Shown here: positions 48,703-61,373 of the stretch, piece after piece
Layout: each line of letters opens with the position of its first letter
Numbering within the stretch: position 1 is the stretch's first letter
Origin: Sipunculus nudus
Lineage: Eukaryota > Annelida > Sipuncula > Golfingiida > Sipunculidae
DNA: 64,000 bases
Assembly (NCBI GenBank): GCA_026874595.1
Contig: CM049317.1
Location: forward strand, 37,794,401-37,858,400
Direction of reading: 5' to 3'
Position numbers and translations under genes: made by a program
The notes under the pieces: model-generated
Told to the model about the DNA's origin: nothing
Databases searched by the model: none
What the model saw: the letters and a program-made list of their open reading frames with translations, nothing else

Positions 48703-49497
48703 TATATAGTATTATTTATTTACATTAAATATTTTTTTGGATCATGGTGATTAGTGTCGAGCCATTTAAGGGGTTACCATTAGATATTGTGACAAACGCC
48801 TCGTTTAAAAGGAGTTTTACCAGTGACTTTGAAGAACGTTACTCGTGTAACACAAAATTAAAATCCCATTAAAGCATGATTACGTGGATGTTTAACGAAA
48901 AAGACGGGTCATTAATGTTGGAATCAGAACTATATGAGGACAGGTGAGAATGAGTTAATAAACAGTGGCCAGTAAGAATTACTAATGAATTACATGAGTA
49001 AGTGAAGTAGATATATGATACCTTAATGTAGACTAGCTGGTGTTGTTCATTTGATTAGTCGCCAGTTTCATGTTTTGTAAGTTTGTTGGTCCACTGTTTG
49101 AGACAGATACTCCGGTAGCAGCTGACATTTGCTGTCTTCCTGGTCGTATCTCGCCTCCATAGGGGCGTCAGAATAGGGGGATGGGGTATTTATCCCCTCA
49201 TTTTTCAGCAAGGGGGGATGGTCAATGTAATCACCCTCTCCCGACACACACACACTATTCAGAGAATAATATTTATATATTAAAAATAAAACATATTGAT
49301 AAATTTAAATATATATATATATATATATAGACTTTGGTTCTCCTTATGAATTTACTATGAAATATATCTAAACCTGGTTTAGAATTATCTTGTACTGGAA
49401 ATATAATACCTTATTTCCTAAAACCTTATACTTAAATGTAATATATTTGAAATGTGTCATACGGACGCTAATGTATATATATATATTTGAAATGGTA

Positions 49498-49530
<33 letters not shown>

Positions 49531-50276
49531 GTGTATGTGTTTGTATGGGTTACCCCCCCCCCCCCCCCCAACCCCTGGAAGATAAATTGACGCCACTGCG
49601 CCTTCATAAACCGAATAAGCAAGACTGACATGGATAGTAACCACTGAAGTCTTATATAAAACCTCCCTCCTTGGATTTCTAGCATATCTGAGAATTATTT
49701 CCACGCATAGCGCGAAGACCGTCTGTCGCCCCAAGTCCGCACGTCGTCTCTCTCTTTCCAACTTTTTTCATGCAATGACTGGACAGATTCTCACGGAATG
49801 ATTACACAGGTATATTATGATCCAGAAAACGTTTGATGGCACCACCTCCACCATGCCGAGTTTGCATGTTTGTGTGTTTCTGTAAACATTGTGGCCTATG
49901 ATTTATAGTTTAACATACCAAAAGGACAATGGCGTCAGGGAGGCATTTGTTTATTTCACCTGGAAGCACAAAGAAAAGAGGACATACTATGATATACCGT
50001 GGGCGGTAAGGTTCAGAGAAGAACTACACCATGTCATCCTCTAACGCACACAGGTGTCTTAAAAAAGTCAGAGTTTAAATGAATCAATGATCAAGAAAAG
50101 ACGGCGTGTGTGGTCACAACTTAACAGGGAGCTAAAGACGTCAGCCGTACTGCGTGGAGGCGGAGGCGAATGGTTATATCGTAAACGAAGTTAATTTTAA
50201 CCAGCGAATCCTGAAGCATCTCTGTCGAGATCATCCTTGCACAGTTGGCTCTTACCGTCAGACGCACACACCTAAA
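48703..50276. other. No gene recognised; microsatellites and poly-C
   Basis: Contains TA runs (about 49308-49330 and 49495-49530), a C17 tract (about 49553-49569), and CAGTGGCGTC-like text near 49590-49603 that resembles a DNA-element end. A partner near 49157 is too weak to call. Confidence 0.45.
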
Positions 50277-50331
50277 ATGAAGCTCTCCGCGGTCACGTTC
50301 CTTATAGTAGCGATGGCCTCTACAACATATG
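50277..50331 (+). CDS. First coding exon of a secreted protein (signal peptide)
   Basis: The ATG at 50277 sits in CCTAAAATGAAG and is followed by MKLSAVTFLIVAMASTTY, a textbook signal peptide (basic Lys, hydrophobic core, small residues before cleavage). The exon ends at a consensus donor, ATATG|GTAAGAT, in phase 1 after 18 codons. A separate first exon carrying only the signal peptide, leaving in phase 1, is usual for modular secreted proteins in molluscs. Downstream exons were not identified with confidence. One acceptor (AATTTCTTTTTTCAG at about 55220) would add only a few residues before a stop. The gene lies on the strand opposite to the CTLD exons. Confidence 0.55.
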
Positions 50332-50654
50332 GTAAGATGTTTATATAAACTTGTATCAAGGCAATATACCTTGTTACAGGTGCCCTTTTTATTATGTGGC
50401 ACGGGCGTAACTCGTGTTGTGGCGCACGTGTCTGGCCGCGTATTGCATTCTCAGTTTAATCCGTATTGGTTGAACTCTCCTTGTCATGCTAGCTTGGGGC
50501 TTTCTCGCCTGGCTGAGCCGGGTCGGGCTCACGTGTGGACACTGGTATGTAGAGACACAGCGATGTTCTTCTAGATGATTCCTGTAACGCGTGTTTACTG
50601 TGTATTATGTTAGATCCTTTAGACTGTTCGAGAAGAGGAAACTACTCGGCTTGG

Positions 50655-50990
50655 GGCAAGAAGTTGTAAATGGGGGGCTGTGTTTTAACGCAGAGAGAGG
50701 TGAGAGAATATTCCAGCGGACACAGACGTGTGTATGTCAGTTTGTGGGACCTGTCCGATTATCCAGTAATTTCAGGGATTCTACTATTACTAACTCTATA
50801 CAATTTAATGCGGCCTGCCTCAAGTTTAATTTCTGGATTGTCACAAGAGCTTTACATTGGACTGTTATTCTCCGAGAGGATTTGTGTGGACTTTTCATCC
50901 GGCATATACATTTAAAAGAACTTATCGTTGCGACGGTGGTGGTATCCAGGTACTGTGCACTTTGTTTATTTAACTGTGTCATTGTATTCT
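50655..50990 (+). repeat. LTR-like sequence, copy 2, 5' block
   Basis: Matches 46320-45998 (minus) at about 85% by eye, from TAAATGGGGGGCTGTG to TGTGTCATTGTATT. After it, sequence switches abruptly to the LINE-derived region. Confidence 0.75.
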
Positions 50991-50999
50991 GGGTTAGTT

Positions 51000-53831
51000 G
51001 AACTTCATTGGGGTCAGCATCTGAAACACAAGATGGAATATGATTTTTGAATTCATTTCGAGTATATGTATTGCAGTACAAAAAATTTAAGCTTGAACCC
51101 TGGCCTAATCCCTATTTATTTTCTGAATGTTTACCCACAGAAATTAAACTGTTATTGGTATTGTCCCATTTAAACAATTGTCCATTTACATATAACTTGT
51201 CAAAGGAGATATAAGATTCCTTGGACTCCTTTCGAGCCTTCAACATGTGTGGAATCAGATTGCGTCGTGCCTCCCTGACCTGCTTGCTGAAACTAACCCA
51301 GAAAGAAAACTTGCTACTACAACCCACTAATATTAACACTGCACTTGAATCTTATGATGAGGTAAGCACAATTTTAACTACTAACCCTTGCACTGTGAAT
51401 AATAATGATCATCATGATGATCATATATTACATTTGATATCATGGAATGCGGGTGGTTTAAAATCAAAGCAGCAAAATCCAGAATTTTCAAAATTACTTG
51501 CTAATAGTGACATATTTTGTATTGTAGAAACATGGGCCGCTCATTCAGATGACTTTGTAGACTATTTTACAGATTTCTACTGTTTCGGTAAAGCCAGAAG
51601 TGATATGAATAGGGGAGGCGTTTTGGTTGGTATAAGAAAACCTTGCCAAATAAAAATTGTTAATGTACATATAAGTATACTGATACAATTGCACTGGTAC
51701 TGGAAGGTTCAGCATTCCACAAGATATTCTGCTGATAGGTGCATACATACCACCAGAGGGGTCACCTTTCTATGAAAATAAAGATGAGCATAATGGGATT
51801 ATGTTATTAGAAAATGTTATGATTGAACTCTTGTCAAAATATGGAGATTTGTATATAATACTTATGGGGGATCTAAATGCAAGAATGGGTAATATGACTG
51901 ATTTTATTAAAACTGGTTCACTTGATTTTATTGGCCTTACATATGCATATGCAAAAGATGATTTTTATATGAAAAGAAATTCTAAAGACAAAAAAGTTAA
52001 CAAATTTGGTTTCACTTTACAACAATTATGCTGTGCTTTTGGAATTCATATTGTTAATGGAAGATTCAATACTGATTCAGAAGGTGAATATACTTGCATT
52101 ACACACTCAGGGCAGAGTGTAGTTGATTACATAATCTTGAGCTCTGAATTATTTGAAAGTGTGTATTCCTTTTCTGTACTAACTATGGATTTGTCAGATC
52201 ATTTTCCTTTAAAGTGTAATATGAAGATGAAATCAGGATTCAAACAAATGCATAGGAAAATTGAAATTTCACCTTGGATCAAATTTAGATTAAAATCAAA
52301 AGACTTAAATACTATTAAATGCACATTTGAACAACATGAATGTGTCAGTCTTATTCAAAATTTTAAAAACATAGCTGACATGGATGTAAATAAAGCATTG
52401 TTACACTTTAAAATGTTAATTCACAAAATTACAGAAGAAGTAAGAAGCTATGACAAATCTAAAATAGCACAACCGAGTTGGTGGGATGAAGAATGTTGCT
52501 TAGCAAAAACAGTAAAGTTGACTGCTCTTACTAAGTATAGAAAAACAGGGGAACCAAATGATTTGACAGAATATAAAAGTAAAAAACAAGCATTTAAAAG
52601 CTTGTGTAGTATAAAAAAAGGAAAATCATAAAGATAACACATTCAAGAAAACTTTTCAAAGTAAAAACATCAATGATATTTGGAAATATGTACGGAATTA
52701 TAAAAGACCTAAGAAAATATCCAACATAGAACCAAATCAGTGGTATTACTATTTTGAAAATCTTCTTAACAATTGCAAAAATGAGATTAATGATGATATA
52801 AGAGTTGTTGTTAACAGATATATAGAAAGAAGTTATGATGGAAAATATGAGTGTGAGCTCCTAAATTCAAGCATAACTGAAAAGGAATTAAAAGATGCCA
52901 TTGATCAAATGCAAAGAGGAAAGTCACCTGGACCAGATGGAATATCTATGGACATAATCAAAGACAGTCTGTTTTACTTACTTCCTTTATTGGTTACATT
53001 ATTGAATAGTATTTTTCAGTCAGGAATATTTCCAGATGATTACAAGTTATTTCAAATGTTCAATTGGTACAAGACAGGGCTGTATGATGAGTCCTTTACA
53101 TTTTTATCTATTTATTGATAATTATTTTAAAAATTTAAATACTTCTGATTGTAAAGGAATTTTTATTGATAAAGACCTACCTAATATGATGACCTTGATG
53201 TTTGCTGATGACATTGTTAACTTTGGCGATACAGTTGGCAGACTACAAAAGCAAATCTATCATCTGCAAGATTTTTGTAAAAAAAAATTGGAATGAAAAT
53301 TATATGGACAAAACAAAATTTATGGTTTTCAGAAGAGGAGGTAAATTACGGGAAAATGAAAAATGGCACTTGTACAACAGAAAAATAGATATAGTCTCTC
53401 ATTATAAATATCTCGGAAATATTTTTACATCCAAATTAACATGGACAAGAGCACATCAACAGCAAACAATGCAGGCTAACAAAGCTGTGAGTGTTATCAA
53501 GAACTTTAATAAACGTTTGGAAATTTAACAGTTATACAACTTTTTAAATTATTTGATAGCATGGTTGCCCCAATCCTGATGTATTGGTGTGAGATTTGGG
53601 GCCATTCTAAAATTGAAACAGTTGAAAGAGTTCACCATAAATTTTGTAAGTATGTGTTATGTCTAGGTGAACATTTTCCAAATGCATCCGTTTTGGGCGA
53701 CTGTTGAAGTTCGTTGTATTAAATACTGGTTGAAAATTGTTCGTATGGATGATCATAGATATCCAAAGCACCTGTATCAGTTTTTATTGAAGTCAGATAA
53801 TAATGGAAAAATTAATTGGGTCACTCACATC
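51000..53831 (+). pseudogene. Endonuclease-RT LINE, internally deleted
   Basis: Plus-strand LINE coding in several frames. Endonuclease: LISWNAGGLKSK, FCIVETWAAH (catalytic Glu), ILMGDLNARMGN, and LSDHFPLKC (Asp-His). RT: KSPGPDGISMDIIKDS and FPDDYK, then GTRQGCMMSPLHF and LMFADDIVNFG (catalytic Asp pair). A C-terminal block follows with HYKYLGNIF and YWCEIWGHSK. Between FPDDYK and GTRQG the sequence jumps directly, so RT motifs including the first catalytic Asp (the AFD block) are deleted at about 53045. Other breaks lie near 51775, 52625 (an A-run), 53290 and 53525. It is therefore dead. The clade is uncertain (an AP-endonuclease LINE of RTE/jockey type). It ends at HIRTVL, before the usual C-terminal tail. 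Confidence 0.8.
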
Positions 53832-53988
53832 AGGACGGTTTTAAGAATAAATTATAGTTATCTGTTAACAAAAAAAACCACTGACTTCTTTATTCATTCC
53901 CCTGGACATTTCACGCTCCCTAGTGTTACAGAATCTGAATTTTTTTATCTCCTTGACAAAATTTATGTTCACCACGCATATGTGACAA
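53832..53988 (+). repeat. LTR-like sequence, copy 2, 3' block
   Basis: Matches 45935-45787 (minus): GAATAAATTATAGTTAT, CCACTGACTTCTTTATTC, CTAGTGTTACAGAATCTG and ACGCATATGTGA. It follows directly on the LINE reading frame, which therefore ends in foreign sequence. Confidence 0.75.
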
Positions 53989-54119
53989 ATACAAACAAAT
54001 ACATACAGGCATACAAGAAAACCTCACTATATACTTGATGAATATAGTTATTTATACACGAATACTTATACACACAGATATGTGTATTATATTATTGAGA
54101 ACAATGATTTATATATATA

Positions 54120-54120
<1 letters not shown>

Positions 54121-54182
<62 letters not shown>
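54121..54182. repeat. (CA)n(TA)n microsatellite
   Basis: About 32 bp of CA joined to about 29 bp of TA, adjoining the small element at 54183. Confidence 0.96.
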
Positions 54183-54187
<5 letters not shown>

Positions 54188-54270
54188 AACACCTTTAAGC
54201 CGGGCACTCAGGGATTTGGGCATGCATTATGTCGGTATTACTGAGTTGTCCTGGTTAGAGGTGTATCATT
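54183..54270. mobile_element. Short pogo-type MITE, diverged
   Basis: The left end is AGTGAAACACCTTTAAGCC and the right end, inverted, is about GATACACCTCTAACCAGGA. Both inner borders share a GCACTC/ACAACTC pattern. The left end abuts the (TA)n tract. Identity between ends is modest, so confidence is limited. Confidence 0.42.
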
Positions 54271-55788
54271 CATTGCTGTTTCAGAGCCTTTTAGAGCCGA
54301 AACAACCTTTTTTTAGAATTTCATACCAAATTTGCGACCCTTAACCACTCCTTCTCGAACCAGAGGACATTTTCTTAGGTTTTCTTTCGGTCTTCCTGGG
54401 CATTACCGTCCCCTTTCCAAATCCTTGTTCCGCCCCTGAACTGGAATTTTGGTAAACGTCAGATCAGCTTTCTTTCACCAAATTTCGACCGTTCATGGTC
54501 AGAGTTGGAAGTCATGTCAGTATGTACACATTCACTGATTAGCTGCTGACGGGAGCGACGTGATCTGTTGGATATTTGGAGGTCGTCAAGTGATGGTCTT
54601 GAATTTCTGTAGTCGGCCGATAGGGGTCGCGGCAAATCGTGAGTAAGCATTTGTAAGTGGTTTTTAGCAAAATTGATATACACTATTTGAAAACTAGCAC
54701 AAAAATACGACTAGTAATCGGAAATTCCAATCACATTGTCCGTTATCAATTATTAAGATAACCTATTATTTGACTCGATTTCTAACAGACTTGATCTCGG
54801 AAAGGGTGAACTTGGACTTAACCTGAACCTACACCCAGACACGGATGGTGTCGACTAGACAATAGTGCACATTTAATAAATGACTCTTATCATAGCAGGT
54901 TATTTCCCAGTCGTTGTGAAATTTATGGTCAACACGTTGCTTTACTGATCGGATTAGAAATTTCTGGTTGAAGTTTCACCAATCTTCCTAACACTTGAAA
55001 TACAATTACATTAAATATTTAATCAAGACTTGAGCTTTTAGGATTCATCCGAAAAAATATGGCCCTTTGGTTAAGAAATGAATTTGATCAGCAGTGCGCA
55101 TTTGCAACACAAGTTTGCCGATAAATTATTTGCCACAGATCTGTTACTGACACCACTGTTGGTTCAAAGTCATTGGAATTTCTTAACTGTTAGTGACACT
55201 TTTGAAGAATTTCTTTTTTCAGACATTGAATATGGACAGGGATATATGTAAGAATATGACCAGCCACAGTATTTCAGGATTATAGTTTATTGTAAAAGAT
55301 ATACACTATAACCTTCAAATCTAAAAAGAGCCTTGTTGTAAAGGGCTTTATTTTCCATTTGCTCAGTTTTGAAAAAATATCTTGCAAATCCTGTCTGTTT
55401 CCTTGAACTATTAATTTTCCATTCCTTGTGTTAATGATTTGCGCCAGGACGGCCATACGTCCAGTTTGCGGGGACCTTCGGGGAAGATACCATGCAGTAC
55501 ATGCAACTACTCTTACTGTATGATACATCTGATGAAGAGCTGAGCAACACCTTCTATTTAAATCAATTATTTACACGCATTTTGTCTCTACGTGCATTAA
55601 TTTTATATTGTTGTTGTTGGAGGTACAATGTTTTTTATAATAACTTCAATACTAACGGCAGGGTTTTAAGTCATGTGCTCTGCCCCTGAGCCACAGAATC
55701 CGGTTGTTTCCACAAGTAACTGAACTGTGACTCGAAGCGTTCGTAAGCCTAACGATTGCATAACGAACTCGTTACTCCTTCGTTACAC
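54271..55788. other. No gene recognised
   Basis: Contains an isolated DNA-element right end (TTCCGCCCCTG, about 54429-54439) without a partner. An open minus-strand frame at 55280-55528 overlaps an AATAAA but has no domain. A tRNA-like A box (minus, about 55705-55664) lacks a B box. Confidence 0.4.
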
Positions 55789-55900
55789 TTTTTTTGGGTA
55801 ACTCGAAATTTTCGTTAATTTCTTCTCGTTCGTAAATACCTCAAAACCGTCGTTAATTTAACGGATGGTCTTGACCGTCCGTTAAGATAACGAAAACGCA

Positions 55901-57719
55901 ACCGTTTCAAAATTTCATGTCAGGAGGTATTTCATGGAGCGTTCTAGGTCCTTTTTAGTAAGAGAATTATGATTACTTTTTTAATGCAACAAAATAAAGA
56001 AGTAGTAAGATAAATTGACAATGGCTGATATCTGCATTATTTACGACTTAAACTTGCAAGGTAAACCAAGAAGTAAATATTGAATTTGAAGCTTCTGTCA
56101 CAACGTAAATGTTAGGTCTATTATAACGGCCTAAGGGGTCACGTTCAGATTACAGAAAACCTTAATTCTTCATTCACTGGCATTTAGGTTTAATTCTAAC
56201 TGAACTTGAGCTGTCAACACAATGAAACGTTTTCTTTGATCATCGTGATATGTAATATTATCATGCAGAATTCAAAGGTGTCTATCACAGAATATGTGCA
56301 GGAGGATGATAAACTTCAGGGTGTTTTTCGTGATCCCTTCTGTTCGCTAATATCGCAATTTTGAAAACCTCGCGAAAATAAAAGCACCAGTATATTGTAG
56401 AGTTCTGGGGCAATGTGTATGAAAACCAGTAATACAGGTAAAATATTTTGAAAAATGCTTTATTACAATAAAATCACATATCACATTCATGGCATTAACT
56501 CGGATAAAAGGAAAACTAATAAAAACTACTGAATGTGCATGCTAAACCTCTCTAGTAAATATCAAGTAGGGCAAACGGTTGAACAAAATTTTCGTCAGAA
56601 TTATATATTGTGACTATATGTTTAGGCAAAATTCGACCAACTCCTAAACATTTAACACGGTATAAAAATAACAAGTGACTCCCTTATATTGTTATTATAA
56701 CATCGTTTTTCCCAGATAATACACTTATGAAAATTACAAAAGACATTTGTCATAATTGCCCATTGTGATTATGTTGTTTAAAAAATTTAAAATATAAATA
56801 CTTTTGATCTTAATGTAAAATGATTTAAGGATTACAGTATAAAAAGCCTTCTACATGTGTATGTTAAACATCTCTGCCATATAACAAATTACACACTAAC
56901 CTAAAGAAGGCAATTCGGTTGAAAAAAAAAGTTTATCAACATTTTTTGTCCCAATTTTTTTTGTCTAGCTAAATACTGATCAACACCGAATTTTTCCCAT
57001 TATAAAAGTTATCAAATTACTCTTTCATATTCCTATTCTAACTTATTAGTTTTTCCATGAATATACACTTGCTATGAAAATTACAATAAAATTAAGAGAA
57101 TTTGTTACAATTGTCCTTGTGACTATGTTTTTCTCTAAAGGTCTTATTGATATTAACGATAATCAAAATTAAGTAATGAAGTATAAAAAGGATTAAAGTA
57201 AAATACTTCCAGTCTGAATTAATACTACACAAAGCCCTGGATATAATGAAAATCCCAGGCAAACATTGATCACCAAAGTTGTCCGAGGTATTCAGTCGTT
57301 TGTAATTGAAATTACAATCGTTATGAAAATAACAAATATCAAAAAGCAATTTTTGCTAACAATTTTCCTTTGTTGCTATCGGATATATGTCAACATTTTT
57401 ATACAGTGTTGCTCCTGAAGTTGTATCGCAAAAATAATTTAAAAATATATATATATAATCTAAATGAGAGACAAAATGAAGTATTATAGTATTAAAACAT
57501 TAACATGAATGGTTTCAAGTCTACTAATGTCAGCCATGGAATGTCTGAATTACAAAAGAAAGCTATTGTGCAAAGTTTCTGCTCAGAGTTACCATCGTTT
57601 TATGATATGTACATAATCCAGATTGAGAAAAAACACTTAAGTACTGCCCTGTGTTTAATCCTAATATATCTTAAACGAACGTTAAAACATATCGAGGGCC
57701 GTATAAAACGGCGACACAT
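55901..57719. other. Harbinger left interior, non-coding
   Basis: AT-rich sequence with no recognised domain. An 86-codon plus-strand frame (57505-57765) has no motif and crosses the hairpin. Confidence 0.45.
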
Positions 57720-57765
57720 TTATTTGATAACTGGATACCTAATAAGGCATCCAGTTACCAAATAA
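57720..57765. repeat. Perfect-length hairpin, 21-bp arms
   Basis: Left arm 57720-57740 and right arm 57745-57765 are inverted copies matching at 19 of 21 positions (core AACTGGAT/ATCCAGTT), with a 4-base AATA loop. The stop codon of the minus-strand frame at 57739-58023 lies in the left arm. Confidence 0.92.
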
Positions 57766-58023
57766 CGGAACGCTTGGTATAGTCTCCTTAAACGCTTCTA
57801 TGTAGTCTTCTGTACAGGTACAGCTATCGCAATCATAGGGCTGTACACTCACTGGTGCTGTAAACAGCAATTTAGAAATTAGCTCAACAAAATGCATATC
57901 ATGCACATGACTAAAAAAGAGACAGTCTTCTTCTCTTCGTAGTACCCGTAGACCAAAGCACACTGATATGTCCTCCATCTTCATAGCTTCCGCTTGTGAA
58001 GCCCAGCGTATGGTGCCCGCCAT
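57739..58023 (-). CDS. Small third ORF of the Harbinger element (hypothetical)
   Basis: A 94-codon frame read from 58023, downstream of and on the same strand as the transposase. The ATG follows directly on AAATTTTAG, so it could be an exon after a splice acceptor. The translation starts MAGTIRWASQAEAMKMEDIS and ends VPLFGNWMPY. It includes a Cys-rich DCDSCTCTEDY segment, with no domain that I recognise. Composition is protein-like. It could be an extra gene of the element, a captured exon, or chance. Confidence 0.35.
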   Translation of the reverse strand: MAGTIRWASQAEAMKMEDISVCFGLRVLRREEDCLFFSHVHDMHFVELISKLLFTAPVSVQPYDCDSCTCTEDYIEAFKETIPSVPLFGNWMPY

Positions 58024-58287
58024 CTAAAATTTAAAAGAAATACCGTTACCCCGCACTTACCTTTATAATCAGTTCAGCTATTTTATAATGAAAATGGACA
58101 ATAGTCAGATAATCAAGACAGTCACAGTACTTAAACATCAGAGCCTACATAAGACCAAACGTAACAGGAGCTAAACGCAACACTATAAATAATGAAAATA
58201 TGGATACCAAGGGAAATACCGATCATCGCTAAAAATCTACTCGGTATCTGAATGTTCTTCGTCTTAGTAAGACTTTTATTTAAGCTC

Positions 58288-59361
58288 TTAGTGTACTGAA
58301 TAAACACGGGCTATCAAATCAGCTCGTGCTCGGACACCTTCATCAAAGTGATCTTCCCGCTGCTTTGGATCTCTGCATTCATTCTGGTCTTGGTCCTGTT
58401 CAATAGGGAGAGGCTTTTCATCCTCATCAGGAACGAGCTCTATTCTCCTAGCTATGCATAAATTATGTAGAACAGCTGTTGCTGCTATGATTCTGGTACA
58501 TCTCTCGGGGGTACACATTAGGTGCCCGCCAGACTTATCCAAGCATCTAAATCTGCTTTTCCACAAGCCGAAGGCCCTTTCTACTACACATCGTGTCTTC
58601 TTATGGGCTTGATTGTATCGTCTTTCTGAGTCAGTAGACGGGCGGAGCATGGGTGTGAGCAGCCAAGGGCGAAGAGCATACCCGCTGTCGCCCAGGAGCC
58701 ATAGTCCTCTCAACTGCCCGCCCTCGAAGTCCCCTGCAAGTTTTGACATATTGAATATGTAACTGTCATGAGTACTGCCAGGCCATTTGGCAATAATATT
58801 TAGGAATCGCAATGAGGAGTCAACTATCCCCTGCACGTTGATTGCGTGATATCCCTTGCGACAAACATAAACAAGTTCATCCACAGGGGGCGCTATTATG
58901 GGAACAAGGGATCCGTCTATGGCTCCGATTACCCGGGGAAACCCTCTCAGTTTGTAAAAACCCTCAGTGATTTGGCGTTGTTCCATCAGTGTTCGTGGAA
59001 ACCGGATATACTTGGATGCAAGTCGCCTCAAGATAGCAGTAGTCACTGCATGTGTTGAACGAGATACACTCATTCTACAAACATTAAGCGTATCCCCAGT
59101 TTCTGATTGGAAATTCCCCTTTGCGTAAAAACGCAGAGCTATTAGTACTTGCATTGACACAGGAAGGGAATTCGATCTTTTTGTTGGTCGTCGTAACTCA
59201 ACCTCTAAATATTCACATATGTCGATGATACATTCTCTATCGAGACGGAACCGAGCAATCAACTTTTCGTCTGTCATATAATCCAATGGATTTGTGCGAT
59301 CTCTAATGATTCGTCCAACACGATGTCTCCTCCCCTGTAGCACCATGTAGGCCACAGCCAT
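58288..59361 (-). CDS. PIF/Harbinger (HARBI1-like) DDE transposase, intact
   Basis: 357 codons plus stop, unbroken. I place the start at 59361 (ACCATGG, good Kozak) rather than eight codons upstream, because a splice acceptor (TTTGCTTTTCAG, exon from 59374) separates them. An N-terminal helix-rich region is followed by the DDE_4-type nuclease: RVIGAIDGS with Asp149, STHDSYIF with Asp199, LLGDSGYALRPWLLTP with Asp225, and CVVERAFGLWKSRF with Glu261. Asp149, Asp225 and Glu261 fit the catalytic triad. Late RIIAATAVLHNLC and an acidic tail match the family length. It would cut and paste the element together with the Myb-like partner. All key residues are present, so it may be functional or recently active; a host-domesticated copy is also possible. 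Confidence 0.92.
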   Translation of the reverse strand: MAVAYMVLQGRRHRVGRIIRDRTNPLDYMTDEKLIARFRLDRECIIDICEYLEVELRRPTKRSNSLPVSMQVLIALRFYAKGNFQSETGDTLNVCRMSVSRSTHAVTTAILRRLASKYIRFPRTLMEQRQITEGFYKLRGFPRVIGAIDGSLVPIIAPPVDELVYVCRKGYHAINVQGIVDSSLRFLNIIAKWPGSTHDSYIFNMSKLAGDFEGGQLRGLWLLGDSGYALRPWLLTPMLRPSTDSERRYNQAHKKTRCVVERAFGLWKSRFRCLDKSGGHLMCTPERCTRIIAATAVLHNLCIARRIELVPDEDEKPLPIEQDQDQNECRDPKQREDHFDEGVRARADLIARVYSVH

Positions 59362-59972
59362 GGTTGAGATAAAGCTGAAAAGCAAATCATTGTGCTACAA
59401 TTTCTTTCGGATTTAGGGTAAGGATAAAGTAAATATCTGCCCAATTCAAATTATCTTTTATGAATTATCATATACATGCGAGGTCTAAAACTCGTTTGAA
59501 AACAAAAAGCACGAGCAGACCGCTTGAGCAAAGGCTCGAAGATAGAATTGGGTTTGCTTTGCTAAGAAATACAGACTGATGTCTCGCCTCTTCAACTGTA
59601 AACAGTAAATATCTTGAACAGGACAAAGGCTGTTTTTAAATACACTGTATGAAAATATAATTATTATAGAAACAGCCGAATACTCATCAAGACAGGAGAC
59701 AGAAAGCCTGAATTCGAAACAAACGATCACATTTCTTACGGTTACCAGATTCAGACATTCAAAATACTCATTTTCGAATAGCCCACTTTTATTTCGAAAA
59801 GAAATGCTAAAATCCTGAAACCACACGGTTAAATTGTGAAAAATGTAGCACTCTTAGTGTTATTCAACCGGTAAAATTATAGATGAGCGATAAACTTGCA
59901 TAGTTTTAATAAAATCGTTAAAACAAATAGACAGGATTTGATAAGAAAATAAAAGGTAAACTGGACAGTATA

Positions 59973-60274
<302 letters not shown>

Positions 60275-61373
60275 TATATGTGTGTGTGTGTGTGTCGGTC
60301 TCTCCATGAAACAACAGAACATGCCGGTATTAAACATACATTTTTACATTTATATTATTCACAGATAAAGTTTGATAATATACCTTAAAGCATATGATAT
60401 GTGTTTCCTTGGGATGATGAGATGATGTGTTGCAGTTGGCCTTCCGGCTTGAACTGCACACTGAGGATGTCGACAATATTACCAAGCTTTCTGGCTTTTT
60501 CTTCCGCCACTCTGAGACGTGCCTTTTCAATAGTCAGCCTTTCTTCTTCAAGTTTCAGCCTTGCTTGTTCACCTCTAAAAGTTTGTGTTCCGCTTGTGTT
60601 TTCCTTTGGATGTGTTGCCTGCTTTCGTGTTTTTTTGCTTGGTTACAACTGTTTGTTCATTAAACTGTGCAGCCTGACATACGCTCGAACTCGGTACCTG
60701 AGGGTATGGCGATTCTTGGACGGACTGTGTACACTGGCCTATACCAGAGAATGGTCCAATACCAGAAGGTTCTGAAGCCTTGGCGTCGCACGAAATTAAA
60801 CTGTGGTCAATCGGTAACGCTTGAGAACTCACTGGAGCTTGACTTAAGCTGTCTTGACTCGAGATCTCGTCCTTAGTGTTGTTATTTTCATCTGCAAGGA
60901 AACCCAAAGTTAAAATGCGTTGTCTTTATATACATGTGGTTCAGGGACGCTGAGCATGGCAATATGGCATGAGTTCTTTCAAGCACCTTCAAATGCCAAA
61001 GGTGAAAAGGAAATATCCTCTATAAAGTCAGGTAAATCTTAAAGGAAGTTAAAAATAGATGTCAGTAGAAGTCTCATAAAATTGATGAAACTTGGATGAA
61101 ATGATTAATGGGAGTACATTTCCAACAACTGTTGCCTGAATTATTTGGAAATTATAGCTTGTGTCAATTTTTACTCAAAATGGGCCAATCGCAGTAAAAA
61201 TATTAAAACTAGGTCAATTTCAATGAGACATTCCTTACAAATTATTCATGGGGACAGGGACGTATCTGTACAGAGCTACATCTGCTACAATTTTAAGGTC
61301 GAATCGTGAATTGTTTAAATTATGATATCGAACGTCCTCTATGTAAAGATAATTATTTCTTTGAATATTTTAA

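Noticed and set aside
49157-49603. DNA element with CAGTGGCGTC-type ends
   Set aside because: The right end looks plausible but the left end matches too poorly.
55280-55528. 82-codon minus-strand frame overlapping an AATAAA signal
   Set aside because: Protein-like in part, but no domain, no clear acceptor and the stop falls inside the polyA signal; not enough to call an exon.
55664-55705. tRNA or tRNA-derived SINE on the minus strand (GTGGCTCAGGGGCAGAGC)
   Set aside because: The A-box and D-arm look right, but no B box, no acceptor stem and no anticodon stem can be formed. At most a fragment.
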